The position numbers and the translations under genes are program-made. Shown here piece after piece: positions 1 to 12,150 of a stretch of DNA of 64,000 bases; position 1 is the stretch's first letter, and each line of letters starts with the position of its first letter. The stretch covers positions 27,944 through 91,943 of the forward strand of contig JAPYMA010000140.1 in the NCBI GenBank assembly GCA_035041965.1. Direction: 5' to 3'. Origin of the DNA: Anisakis pegreffii (taxonomy: Eukaryota; Nematoda; Chromadorea; Rhabditida; Anisakidae). The notes beneath the pieces are model-generated. The model ran no database searches, was not told the origin of the DNA, and saw only the letters and a program-made list of their open reading frames with translations.

Positions 1-27
1 CATCGCCGTCACAGTCCATGTACATGA

Positions 28-265
28 CCCCTCATTTCAAGCGGCTCGCAGTATCCTTTAAACCAAAACAACCCACGTCTCGACATCAACATAACCCTTT
101 CTGTCCACACTGTGATCCTACATAAGGGTGCACTCCTTGATCAAGTCCAACGATACATCTCTAACCAAACCATCCCACTAAACAACTGCGATCAACCGTC
201 AACATACGCCTCATCCGTCAACACATCAGGAATGGTATTGTGTTCAGTTAGTTATTTATTGTAAA
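28..265 (+). other. possible exon or gene fragment, unidentified
   Basis: One frame stays open from just after a TGA at 25-27 to a TAA at 263-265, about 78 codons without an internal stop. The stretch is richer in C and G than the AT-rich DNA that follows. The translation looks protein-like (it includes GALLDQVQRYISNQTIPLNN) but matches no family I recognise. A second frame is open for about 33 codons over the first 130 bases, so this may be chance or the edge of an element cut by the window. No convincing splice acceptor is visible. Coding status is a weak inference. Confidence 0.15.
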
Positions 266-2841
266 TTGTGTCAAGCAAGATCCAAATTGGTTCATCAAAG
301 CTGTTTCTCAGTCATTCATTTACGTGAATATCGATTCAATTGAAGGTCATAAAGTCAACCAAAATCTAATCTTACCTAGAACAATAGATCGCGTTACATT
401 TATAAATATATATTCATCACTGTACATATTTCTCATTTAAATTTCATTATTCATATTTCTTTCATATTCATTATTCATATTCCTTCATTCGTCATTCATA
501 ATTCACGTTTCATTTTTAATCCATATTTCTACCATTCATATTATTTATCTCATCAATATTTGCTATTATAGTCAAATAATAGTAACAAGGGCTTAGGTAC
601 ATCCTAGGCTTCAGTTGAAGTTCAGGAAGTAAATACGAGTGACGACGCGATTTTTGTTTTAAAGTTTATTTTGCCGTTGGAAAATTCTATCAGATGAGAA
701 TAAACAATATAAAAAGTTTCATCGGTCATCTATTGGTGATTTCAAACGATCGATCAAAACATTGTTGATCAACAACAATATCATTTCTCAATCTTCTCTA
801 GTTTTTTTATCAAACGCATTCCATAAAATCTTTTACTTCAATATTATTACTTTGGCAATCAAGTGATCACGCAACAAATATTATAAATTCACTTATAATT
901 ACTTTAAATAATAAGAAACACACTAAATAATTAATATTTCAAAACAAATGTACTGCATGTACATTCAACTCGTCCAGCAACGAAAATTTTTTATGACGTA
1001 GAATTTATAGCTTTAAACAACGAAATATTTTCGAAATTACTTCACATCACGAACGAACACAATCGTTCGAATTAACAGAAATCGAAAGAAAAAGTGACAT
1101 GCTCAGCTGGTCGCATAACTACAAAAATGTTTTTACCGTACAATAATTATCAGTTCAGCGATGGCCACATACGAACCAATATATACGAGTGATTCCATTA
1201 TTTCATGTGTTTATCAAGACAAGTGATCATAACATGCCCTAACGTTTGAACACACTGGTGAAATGAGTAGGGGTGTCGTCTTCTTGAAGTCACTCAGAAA
1301 GTCCTTCATGGAGCTCTTGAAGCGGTTTGTGGAGTGTGGACATAACAGATCTGATCAACGATTTTCTGAGCTGTTTTTTTAAAATTAGCTCCTAAGTGAA
1401 AGAAGATAATTTTTTTTGAGAAAAAAAATAGTCCAGAAAATGGGTTGATGGTTTTCAGTTAGCCTCTTCATTTTGCAATCATCTTCATTTTCATCCTGAT
1501 GATGAAGATGATTGCAAAGTGAAAAAAAAGTCTTCAGTGGTTTCTACAGAATAGCATCCTGATGAAGACGGTTGAAGTTATTGAAGCATTTTTATATTGC
1601 AATTATATTATCTTTAAATCAAATTTTAAGGTTGCCCTACTGCTATCACACAGCTATTGCGCTGAAGAGGTTTCGAAGTTTTTTGATTATTGTTAAGCCT
1701 AAGCCAAAAAATTAATTCACGGCAGTGCAAAATGCAAGAAATGGTCATGAATGCGGCTTGTTATTGTTTACCAACTCACTTATTGATTATGTTTTTATTG
1801 TTTAATTCATGTTCATGCGGTATTCACAACAATTAGACTCACAAAAACAAATCAAATTTTGCTTGAACATGTACTTACAGTAGCTCAGTTGCCATCTGCT
1901 TTCAATAGCTTAATACAGTGAACGTCATTTGGAATTTTGTTGTTGTCCATTTCACTATTGGTTTTGAGGTTGCGTGGAGATTTTTTCACTAATACCAACA
2001 GTATCCATCTCAACGTATTGCTTCAGTTCAGTGTTGTGAACAGCTTGGTGAAAGTTCGAGCTGTGTTGTCGCACATGCTTATGGCATAGCTTTAGAATAT
2101 TTTCTTTGTGGTAGAGTAGCTTAAAGCTGTATGCACTAAGTAGTTAACAAGCATTGTCCTAATCTATAGTTTCGATTGCAGTTGACTGAAATGATCCAAA
2201 ATTAGAATCTTCTTGTATAGGACGAATGAAAGAGTCGGCAAGCGGAAATTGATCACTGGATCAGTGGTTTTCAATGGTGAACAATTGAGCAGATGCATTT
2301 CTTCTGATGCCACTTTCTTCGTGCCAAACTCACGTTTGTTTCCATATATTTCGTTAACGCTGTTCATTAGCTATGATTGACAAAGTCAAATATACGCTGT
2401 CAAATCGAATTGAAATATACGGGGTCTCTATCAACTGAGAATCGACTGTGCCAATTCTAAACCCATTAAGAATTCGAACGAAACGATGAAATGAATCAAC
2501 CGAAATAGTCAAATTATCATTTTGATCTTGTCATCGAGGTGACACTAACCTGAAGGCCTGCTTGTGTAAAAAACTGACTATCTCACGTATTGCAAGTTCA
2601 CTAAAATCAACTGATCGTGAGCGTTGTTAAAAGCGCTTTAGCGCATTCACTCATCGTTACTTTTTGTTCCATTTCACTTGGCTTGTGATGTCAAACTACT
2701 CCAAAAAAATGTAATTGAAGAATTTCACCACATCTGATTATTACAATAATATGCAGGTAGAATACAGCAAAAAACTAATCGCAAATGATAATGATGATTG
2801 AAAAAATGAAAATCACAAAGAACTAATAGATCAGAGCAGAG
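266..2841. other. AT-rich non-coding stretch
   Basis: I see no supportable gene here. The DNA is AT-rich with repeated CATTCATATT-type runs around 430-550. The only clear structure is the hairpin at 1472-1518. Short open frames such as the one at 2164-2367 on the minus strand have no splice context and no recognisable product. The right end is the 3' flank of the MATH-domain gene. Confidence 0.5.
1472..1518. repeat. perfect 17-bp stem hairpin
   Basis: TTTGCAATCATCTTCAT at 1472-1488 is the exact reverse complement of the bases at 1502-1518, with a 13-nt loop. Pairing continues with mismatches on both outer sides. It lies in non-coding DNA, and neither an origin nor a function can be assigned from sequence. 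Confidence 0.75.
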
Positions 2842-2847
2842 TTTATT
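2842..2847 (-). terminator. AATAAA polyadenylation signal overlapping the stop codon
   Basis: On the minus strand the last sense codon and stop of the MATH-domain gene read GAATAAAC, so the TAA stop lies inside a canonical AATAAA hexamer. If this hexamer is used, the 3' UTR would be extremely short. That would be normal for a nematode. It is only a motif match. Confidence 0.4.
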
Positions 2848-5800
2848 CAGGTGATTTGACTCTAGCTCTTGACGGCCTGACTGGTGCTTTGACGGCAGTC
2901 TTTTGATGATCATCGGTTGGCGAAAAATGATCATCAACAGCAGAATACGTTAGCATGATTTCCTGAATGAGAGCACATTTTATTGAGATAACTGAACCGA
3001 ATAAAATATTTTTGTGAGTAAGTTCCACTGGAGTTCCATTGGAGGAAAGAATTTCAAATGAAAAACAAAGTTATCAGTCGTACTTATTTCCTATTATATT
3101 ACTTCATTCGAAAAGTGTGCGTTTGCAAGCGTTTATAAACGAGCGAATAATTTGGGATTAATTGAAGAGTCTTTTCAGCGCAAATTTGTATTCCAAGATA
3201 ATCGATCCAATTTCTTCTTTTCTTGCAAAGTCAACGTTTTGAGAATTGCTTTTGTCGAGAAGTATCATTGCTTTTGCTTATCGACATTATCAATGATTTT
3301 GATTATTCACTTATTGGCAGTTTCAAGCAGCAGTATCACTGAATGTTCGATTGAATGTTAACGGAGGGATCAACTCAAAACAATAGAAAATGGAATACAA
3401 ATCATCAGAAATTAGCGAGTGATCACTTCAAAACGTATTTTTTGAATTTGTACTTTTTTTATCACTTTGTATTTTTCGAATTTTAATGTTGATTTTGTTT
3501 TGCCAGTTCACCGATACATTCACCTACCTCAGACGCTTTCTTCAGTTTTGCAGCATACGCTTCGGCCGCCCGCTGTCCTTGACAGATAATGTCGATACGT
3601 CTTAGAATATCCTCCCGTTCTCTCAAAAGCTTTTCGTTTCGTTCACGCAAGTCTTTTGACATTAAACGTAAACGTATCAACTCTTCCCGTTCCTCAAATA
3701 ACAACCGTGCATCCACTTTTCTTCGATTCCATTTGGAATCAGTGTGCAGGAGAAAGCAAGCACTGATGAACTCAAATAATCAAAAGAAAGCATTTGGCTA
3801 GAATGATTAACCATATGCTGTTTCACTGCTAGTTTTATTATGTTGAATTTCAAAGATTGCCATCCAACGTTGAACCAGCTATTACATTAACGTTCGAGGA
3901 AGGTTATCATGATCAAATTTTCACTCATTTTTCAATTTACTATAAAATACGCCGATATTCCCAACAAAAGCTTAATTGCTTACTTGTATGCTAAGTGCAT
4001 TCTTGACCTTCACATCCTCTTTATATTGCAGTAACTGAAAAAACAATGCGCTCATTAAGATTAGAATATCGAACCTTGACGTTCATTACGAGAACGAATG
4101 TTTGATAATGATTGATGAGGGAAGTCGTTGAAGAGAGAATCAAGTGTACATTTCATTGAGGATGGCAAGCTCGGTACAAGCGAATTTCTTTTGAGAATTA
4201 TTACAGCTACGCAGTGTGATGAACAAATTTAAATCAGTTTGTGAGTTCAGCTTTACCATTGATTTTGTTTCGTTTTCTGACTGTAATTCAATTTTAATGG
4301 ATCAATTTTAATTGATTTCGTCACATTTTTCTTGTTTTCTCCGATAAATCGAATTTTTTTGAATTAATTTTCAGCGTAAAATTTTTGCTTGCAACGACCA
4401 TCATTAAAATGCTGTCGCATTCGTTTGAATAGAAGTGCGGAAGTTCCAGTTTTTTACAGCTCAGTATGAAGGGCCTCATATTCAAATGAAAACGGAAAGG
4501 TCTTTATTCAAGGATGCACATTATTTTTGCAGAATTTCTGCTGCTAGATTCAGTGTACATCTTGAACGAAACAACACTATTAGCGCCTGTTAAGAGAAAA
4601 TGTATTTGTTCTATTCAAGGAGACTTTATATTCAGTAAGATGCAGTGCATCAATTTCTTACATAAATTAATTCCATCCTAGGCATACAGTTTGATCAGTT
4701 CTTCGAATGACAACTCATTGACCATAGCCGTCAGCGCACTGATAGAGCATTGTGAGTAAGATGATGCTATGCTCCAGCCTAATAACGTACGAATGAGGCT
4801 GGCGCTAGAGCAGATTTTACTTGTAAAAAGTACTCATTTATTTTCGCACTCTAGACGAGGTTTACAGAATGTGCGTTAACAGCCCCGTGGAGTGTTGGCA
4901 TGATTCGATGATGACTGAGTGAATACTTCATGAATTCAAATAAGTGTAGATTTAAATGAACCAGGAGAAACCAAAGAACCCATCTGGCCGTATGGAATAA
5001 ATTTGTTAGTAAAGCAATGCTGCAATGGAGCATTCCTGAATTACCTGTTCATAATTGTTGACGATTTGAACGTCGCCCCATTCGATATCAGCCTGTATTC
5101 GAACCGTGTCGGTACTAGTTACAAGACCGCTTCCTTTTTTACGAATTACCTCAACAAATACTCATTATCTATCTCATCGAACTGCCTTATAGTTAGGTCG
5201 CAGCAACGAAAACAGCGTGCAAAACGCGTACATAGTTTCCTTATTCACGTTTTATGCTTTCATTTAGCGTAACACATTCCTTTTCATTACACTATCGGCT
5301 TGTACATAAATCTTTTCCAGACAAACTTGCATCTATACTAATGATATGAGAATGAAAAGGAAAATGAAGTCAGAACTGTTGGCTGACATTGACCGGGAAT
5401 CCAGCAACAATGTAATAATTGTTGTTACTAAGGGCGTATGTTTTTGTGGCACCCGTCAAATCTCCTGTTCCATTTAACGACAGGATGCGGAACGAACACT
5501 GCAAATCAGCTGACCATTTTCCAGTCCATGGATCATTGTCAAAGACCAAATAAATGAACAGAAATACACTGAAAAAGAAAGATCACTTAAATTTCACGAA
5601 ACAAGCAAACACTTGCTTAGAATTCGATTAATCAAATAATTTTTTACGGTTAAACTGTTCATCTACTAAAACGTTTGTTATCCTTTCCCTATGCTGATCA
5701 TCTCTGTGCCATTGTTTGAGGAATTACGTTGTTTCCGTACTCTTTAATTTTTGATGAACGTATAATATATTAACCACTATCACATTTTACCATTAATCTT

Positions 5801-7355
5801 GTCACGTTGGAAAGCATTTCATTAAAGTCTATATGCTATCTCAAATTATTAGTTTTGCATCATATTTTGTATTTCATTAGTATTTGACAATGCAGCAACA
5901 TTCTCAATCCCATATTTCAATGCTCCTCTAGTTTCTGGGACCAGTGATTACTCGAATGTTATTTGTCCTCTGAATGCAATATCCGTTCAGGATTTCCTTC
6001 TTATTATAGCCTCTGAGATGTGTGATTATCGATGAATACTGGATTACTCATTCACAAGAACGATTGATAATTGACGATTCAAGCATCGGATAGTGCTTGA
6101 ATTCCATGGTTTTGAATATGAACTGTTTTGGTTGGGTTGTTGCAAATTTTAAAGCTCAATATTGTCACGTTCTGATGGAATTATTGAGTTTACTACCAAT
6201 GAGAAATTGTTAGAGCCGTGCGAAAACAATGTAGAGACGCTTGTGATACTTCGGATTGATCATTACTTTTTTTTAAAGATTCTGGGGAAGGGTTGTTGAG
6301 CACGATCGTTGTCCTTCAATCATCCTCACTGACACAAAATGACGCTCAAAAGTGGTGCGAAAATAACTTGTAGCAAAGTGACTGCTGTTTCGGTCCATCG
6401 TATTTCAGGATGTCTTTGTGAACTTCATAGCAATCATCGAAAGTGTCGTATTCTACTTGTCAAATTAAAAGACATAAGCTCAGATTCAAATCCTGTGTGG
6501 TTCAAATTTACTCTTAACGCATGCAATTACGTGTAGCCGCTGCGTGGTTAAATCCTTCAGCAGATCAGTCTGCTCATTGATAGATGAATCATTCGCTTCG
6601 TTGTATACATGATTTTGTAGCTATTCCATAAACACTTGTAATCTTGTCTAATTTACAGTATTGAAAAGTCATTACAAAAGTCGATTCGCTGAACTTTATA
6701 TTTCACGCAATTTCAGGTGATGCTGATAATCGAAGCCTTATTGCAAATGTCGATTGGTTTCTGAAATTCATATGAACTGATCCTTTCTGTAACTTCAACT
6801 AATCACGCACAATTGTCATGCTAGCTGTAAAGAACGGAGAATGCTGTAAAAACTGAACTCATTCCTCATATGATTAATGCGACTCCTTTCTAAGGTAACC
6901 AGTGAAAAAGCCGATTCTGGAGCAAAGAAACAGGTCTACCTGGAGTCTTCCATCCACCACTTTCCTGAGGAACACCGAAAAAACCCTCCTACACTCTTCC
7001 CAAGAATAACCACATTAGCCGGTTAATTGCAACAAAATAAGCATACGAGACCCATGAATAATGCACAGCATTATGAAACCGTCAATATGAACGTTTGAAA
7101 GCAAATTGCAGGAAAGCTGACTCACCCTTTCGATGCTCCGATTATATGAACTTTGACCCGAAATCTAAGTCCTCTCGAAAGCTGCCATCCTCCAAAACGT
7201 GCTTCGGCATAGCGGAACTCTCCAAAGTTGACGATGTCGTAACGAACCTGGGTTCGGTTCTCTAATTCAGTCACTTGAACTTCCTTCAGGAAACGGTCTG
7301 CGGTGTACGGGTTTGGTGCTGCAAAGAAATCATTATGTGCAGCTGCTTTAGGCAT
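2843..7355 (-). CDS. MATH-domain and coiled-coil protein
   Basis: Six exons join in phase: 7355-7126, 5568-5394, 5149-5045, 4034-3984, 3770-3528 and 2962-2843 (307 aa). Residues about 36-145 look like a MATH (meprin/TRAF homology) fold: a YDIVNF start, a FRVKVHIIG strand, an IYLVFDND strand, WSADLQCSFRILSLNG, then TDTVRIQADIEW. MATH domains bind peptides of partner proteins. A charged coiled coil rich in E, R and L follows (about 171-269; LRERNEKLLREREDILRR), then a basic C-terminal tail. The start ATG follows an acceptor-like GCAGTAG, suitable for trans-splicing. The exon 5 acceptor and the exon 2/3 junction are the weakest parts; other sites would change a few residues. I cannot name an orthologue. 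The architecture resembles TRAF-type adaptors, but no RING or zinc finger was found upstream. Confidence 0.65.
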
Positions 7356-7495
7356 CTACTGCCGCAACGAGAACTTCAGCTCCTGTTTCAAGACAATCAC
7401 TGATAAGTTTCTGATAATGTGGCTTCTGGAGCGAATACTGACCATCCACTAACCCTACCATGAGGTGTACTTACATTTGTAATACGATCCATTTT
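7348..7495 (-). other. candidate 3' exons of an unidentified gene
   Basis: A 21-nt microexon (7495-7475, KMDRITN) with a TTGTTCAG acceptor and GTAAGT donor could join in phase 0 to 7437-7348. That exon ends in a stop and encodes a compact segment containing HYQKLISDCLETGAEVLV. The stop falls 3 bp upstream of the start codon of the MATH-domain gene on the same strand, so the two could be a closely spaced pair. I do not recognise the product and could not connect it to exons further upstream. Confidence 0.3.
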
Positions 7496-7848
7496 CTGAA
7501 CAATAACATCCAATCGGTCACATTTTGTTCATGAATTTCATTTGAAGGCATGCTTTCGAGAATTTTGTAAGATAATTCCCGCAGAAAATTCTCTTGCAAG
7601 GAGAGATAAGTTTTCGTGAGGAAAATTCTCCGAAAATTTGAATATCAGCAAGTTGGAAAGCAAAAATAAATATGGCAATGTTCATTGTAATTTGAACAAC
7701 GGATACATTCGCTGAAAGAGAACTGCAGCATTGCTTTCTGTGTGCAATCCGAAAGATTCAAATTTTTTGCTATGTTGTTGAAGACAACCAACAACATACG
7801 AAGTAAATTTGAATCGTATCTATTCTTCATGACTCACTTCGAAAGCAC

Positions 7849-8466
7849 TTAATTTTCAAATGCTCCGCTAATTTTCATTATCTCATTCATTTTTGCTCGA
7901 CGTTTTTCGAGCATTCCTTCGAACTGCTGCTGATACTTATCATTCATGACTCACTGCAAAATAAATTGTTTCATTTAATCAGTACATCGTCCACATATTC
8001 ACATGTAACATTCGTTTTTTATCATTATCGCCTGCAAACAATCTCTAAGGTGCTGCAAAATGGTACTTGAATCGAACAAAATCAGTGAGAAGACGATATC
8101 GTGATCAAATGCATGATCAGCGGTTGTTCTCAACAAGAAAACGCATTCGAATATGTCATTGAAATCACCATACAAAAGTTTCGTATCACCAACTGCCTTC
8201 CACGAAGCGGGATACGAAGTGGTAATATCGATTAAAGAGGTGAGATTTGCAGTGGTAATTCAACAGTTGAATGGTTCCAGATGAAACGAATATTTTTCTC
8301 GACTGCATCAAATCAGCAATGTTGATGAGCGATAATATTCAGTTAGTTCGAAGTGAAGCGTTTAGTTTCAAATGCTCTCCTTGTTCGAACCATTATGCTC
8401 TTAATTTTTGTTCGATGTTTTCAAACATTCATTCGAACTGCTAACATCTACCATTCACGACTCACG
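7849..8466. repeat. diverged local duplication (7849-7955 and 8360-8466)
   Basis: Two stretches of about 107 bp, some 510 bp apart, align along their length. Both contain a TTTCAAATGCTC start, TTTTTG(C/T)TCGA, CATTC(C/A)TTCGAACTGCT and an ATTCA(T/C)GACTCAC end. On the minus strand the first copy follows a good TTTTGCAG acceptor and contains a short frame (MNDKYQQQFEGMLEKRRAKM), but it has no donor. The copies differ too much for the frame to be kept in both, which argues against selection for protein. Confidence 0.45.
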
Positions 8467-8547
8467 CCATTCTTGCGTGTCTACGACATTTTTGAAACGA
8501 CTTTGTAACATGGATTATGAAACGAATTAACGGCTGAAATTACATAC

Positions 8548-8646
8548 GTTCCATTTGCACAGAGCAACGATCGCTTTTGACAGAAGTTTGAAAATACTGG
8601 AAATTTGAAAATTCAGATGGATATTCGTTTGCGGATTGAACTGAAT
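8548..8646 (-). other. candidate internal exon, unidentified
   Basis: On the minus strand a TTCGTTACAG acceptor and a GTATGT donor bound 99 nt, with one frame open throughout (ending in SVKSDRCSVQME). Splice signals are good, but I found no neighbouring exon joining in phase and do not recognise the segment. It may belong to the same unknown gene as the exons at 7348-7495. Confidence 0.25.
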
Positions 8647-9547
8647 CTGTAACGAAGCATGAAATTAGTATTGCGATACACCTGAAATTATGCAAATATT
8701 TAGATAAGCATCAACTGCAATTCATTAAGACCGACGACCGTATACACTGTTCTCTCACATAATTCATCAGCGTCATTCATTCGGTTTTTGCGTTGTACTT
8801 TTTTTGCGATACAGCTTCTACCTTCCACAGTTTTCTTCATAAGTGGGAAACTGACTATATGGGAGGATTGGAGGATACGAAAGAGAGATTCAGAGGGCTG
8901 GAAAATTTATATTAATTAAACATTTCATGTTTTCATGACTGTCCGATAATGTTTCGTTTTTTTCGCATGGAAGTGATTTTTTAAATATCAATGGTGAATT
9001 TCTGATATATTCCTAGCTAACTTCCTAATCACCGGAACAATTTTTTGAACCTTTCGTCATATGTTGCTGATGAGTGACCATGTGGAATTGCTGAGAGGCG
9101 GTCTACAAAATATAAACAAGGTTGTCTGAGGAAAGAGTTCTCACATATTGCTGGATAGCAAATGACACTTCAAGAGTTGTGATAGCCTGGCTTAGCAAAT
9201 AGTCGTGAAGAACATAAGCAAGACTCTTTAATGGAACGGATAATCTCTGAGGATGATGCTTATGAAAGAGGCCAAAAACCGTCAGTTCCATATAGACAGC
9301 GTAGTACGTATCAAATGAACTGGCAAAACAAATGCGATATACTTGAATTGAAGCACCTCTTTATTCATCCACGACTCAACGATGAAGTTTTTATTGACGG
9401 TGGTGAACGATAGGTGAAGTTCGTAAAAATATGCTCAAAAACTGTTAAAAAATCAAAATCGAAAAAGAGTCGCCGTTTGAGCACAAGATTCGTTTAATTA
9501 TTTAAGGACGATACAGAGAAGACAGTTGAAATTGTCAGATAGAACAC

Positions 9548-9571
9548 GAACGAACGAACGAACGAACGAAC
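9548..9571. repeat. (GAAC)6 microsatellite
   Basis: Six perfect copies of GAAC in non-coding DNA. Confidence 0.9.
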
Positions 9572-10492
9572 AACTAAGATTTAATTTCAAATTTACTTTT
9601 CTTCATATTAATTAATGAAAACAAAAATGAACCATCGTCATCGAAGAGTTGCCCACTTTGTAAATAATGAAGTAGATACTCTTGCTGAACGGTTATCAAT
9701 CACTGTTATCAATTACTAGCAGCAACAAAATATGTTGGTGAAAGGCACATTGTGCCATAGCACCAGTGCCATCTTTTCTTATCATTTCAAGGTACCAAGC
9801 ATGTTTATTGCAATGCTAAATTGTGAATTGCAATGATAGTGTTATGCTGATCTTAGAATGCTTGTCATGATGTCTGACGCAATGATAACGTCATGCAATA
9901 CAACTGTACACAACAATCATATTGATATCGTTTACGCCTCAAAAATAGTAACATAATATTTCTTTCATTTTGTTTACCTAAACTGTTGAGATTGTGACTT
10001 GATAAACCGACAACGCCCTACAATTTCAGACAAATAGAAAACCTTGCCAAATGTTCAACTAAGGTGTGATATTGTTGTTAAGGTGTGCAGAATGATGACA
10101 ACTGCGTAATGAAAGTTTGAGTAGAATGGACGGTATTAGCTGCAATCAACGGCATAATGGTACTGTCGCTTAACTTACGACACTTAAATTAACAACACCT
10201 AATTGATTAGGCTTAGATTGCTGTAATTTAGCCAATATGGAAAAATTTGGAGAGGAATTTAAAATGTGTGGTAGTTTTTATCAAGTGAAGAAGACTTCAA
10301 ATTTGTCATTGTTGTTGCTACAACACTATGATCACTTTTGGAACATGCAAAGTCTGATCGAATATCAAAAAGCACCATATGACAATCATGTGCAGAAACA
10401 AACTATGACAATTATGCTCAAAAAGAGTGGATAATCAGTTAAATGGATCTGTAAGAATCACTCCTTGACACTACTCCCAATCTATTAGGAGC

Positions 10493-10610
10493 GGTAAAGT
10501 ATCGATGATGTTTTCTACATGGACGATCTTAGTGCCGTACGGCAATACTACGAACATGCATCAAATTCGGATAAAGAATCTCTCTTTTAACTTTTGATCG
10601 ATACTTTACC
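10493..10610. repeat. short foldback element with 14-bp inverted ends
   Basis: GGTAAAGTATCGAT at 10493-10506 is exactly inverted at 10597-10610. Outside it, weaker inverted matches continue (around GGAGCGG and CCAGCCAGTCC). No protein is encoded between. It looks like a miniature inverted-repeat element or a solo foldback. I could not define a target-site duplication. Confidence 0.5.
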
Positions 10611-11395
10611 AGCCAGTCCTACCGATTAAATTTCACCAGGTGTCTAAATGAGAAGTTTCGTTTGCATTCAAATACGATGGAACGAATTCTTGCGCACCAA
10701 TACGTTTCTTTAATAGTGCAAAATTCCGTTGACACGACGATGTCCAACAAATTACAAACGATTTTTCGGGGTCTGCAAATCGTATCATTTTGTGTTCAAA
10801 TAATATTATTCTATAACAAATTGTACAAATATAACATTAGAGGTGATGCAGACCGGTGAAGTGGCCTTACTGGCATGAAAGCCATGAATTGTTGTTACAT
10901 GAGCGTGAATGGTTGAGAAATGACTTTATATATCTTTTGATATGCTCTCATTTCAGCATCCTTTCTTGCTTCGGAAATACCCTCCTTAACTCCAAATAAG
11001 CATTTGCAGCATGAAGTTCGCAGATAATGATGAATAAAACTAACAGCAATAAGTTTTATTGATTCTAACCGTTTTGAAGAAATCGTTTGCAAGTGATTAT
11101 TTTAAACAAGCTGTGATTAGGAATTGATGTGGCTCATTCAGTTTCTCCTGTATGACTCTTTCATAAGTGGCTTCTTGCTGAAATAAGCATTGTTTCGATA
11201 AAATTCTATCGTTCAATGCATTTTATCGTTTTGACTTTGCATTGCATTTTCGACATCTGCTTTTTCAATATACCTGCTGCTTCCAAGCATACAAGTCTGA
11301 TTATGAGTGCTTATAAATAATTAAATAATGATCGCAACGGTCCATCATAAAAACGTTCAACAGAATGCTCTCAAAGAATTGGTCTTTTTTAATAG

Positions 11396-11600
11396 ATGCA
11401 TGCGTTGCGGTCAATAAATGATATCTTATTCGGAACATTATTTCCGAATAAGATATCATTTATGTTCCGAATAAGATATCATTTATTGACGTTAATGTTC
11501 CGAATAAGATATCATTTATTGACGTTAATGTTCCGAATAAGATATCATTTATGCGTTCCGAATAAGATATCATTTATTGACCAACACAGATGCATGCGTC
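11396..11600. repeat. palindromic minisatellite
   Basis: A unit containing TTCCGAATAAGATATCATTT occurs four times in direct orientation (11441-11582), with a longer spacer in two units (TATTGACGTTAATG). It is preceded by one inverted copy at 11409-11436. The whole is flanked by inverted ATGCATGCGT sequences at 11396 and 11590, so the locus can fold into a large cruciform. The open frame across it is only a by-product of the repeat. Confidence 0.8.
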
Positions 11601-11628
11601 AAAAATCAATCTATCAGATTGATTTTTG
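11600..11628. repeat. perfect 13-bp stem, 3-nt loop hairpin
   Basis: CAAAAATCAATCT at 11600-11612 pairs exactly with 11616-11628. It directly abuts the palindromic minisatellite. Confidence 0.7.
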
Positions 11629-12150
11629 CATATTGTACAAAGACGTTGCAAGTACATTGCAAATGGTTTATTCAATGTAATTTTTTTATTGCTATTTAGA
11701 TGAGCATTTTTCGTTCGCTTCGCATTGTTTAGGACAGGCATCGTTAGGGAACGGCTGGTTAGGATGAGTCGTTGATTTTTGAAGCGGGTTAGACGAAAAA
11801 AATCGAAAAATGTGATATTCTATGAGAAAACGTTATTCCCTCAGTTTTAGCCATTTATCTGAATATGAGATGGGTCTATAATCAACGTGGTTCTTCGCCA
11901 GTTCAAGACTGCGCAGGAAGTCAGTAGATCAGTGACGTTTTCGAAAATTTTGAAAATGTCACTAAAGGAGGCATTTCGAAAATTGTGAGCAACTTCAGAA
12001 TAAACTCCAGAATGCGCATCGATCGATCTAATCATTCAGATCGGGTGAAAATAATTGTTATTTCAGTGATACTTTAAGGTGTTCACATCATCTTGTCGGG
12101 TACAACAACTTCACGAACTCATCATGTTTTCAGATTTCAGATGTGGCACA

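Noticed and set aside
11396..11680. 94-codon frame with MFRIRYHLLTL repeats
   Set aside because: It is only the minisatellite read through; no gene context.
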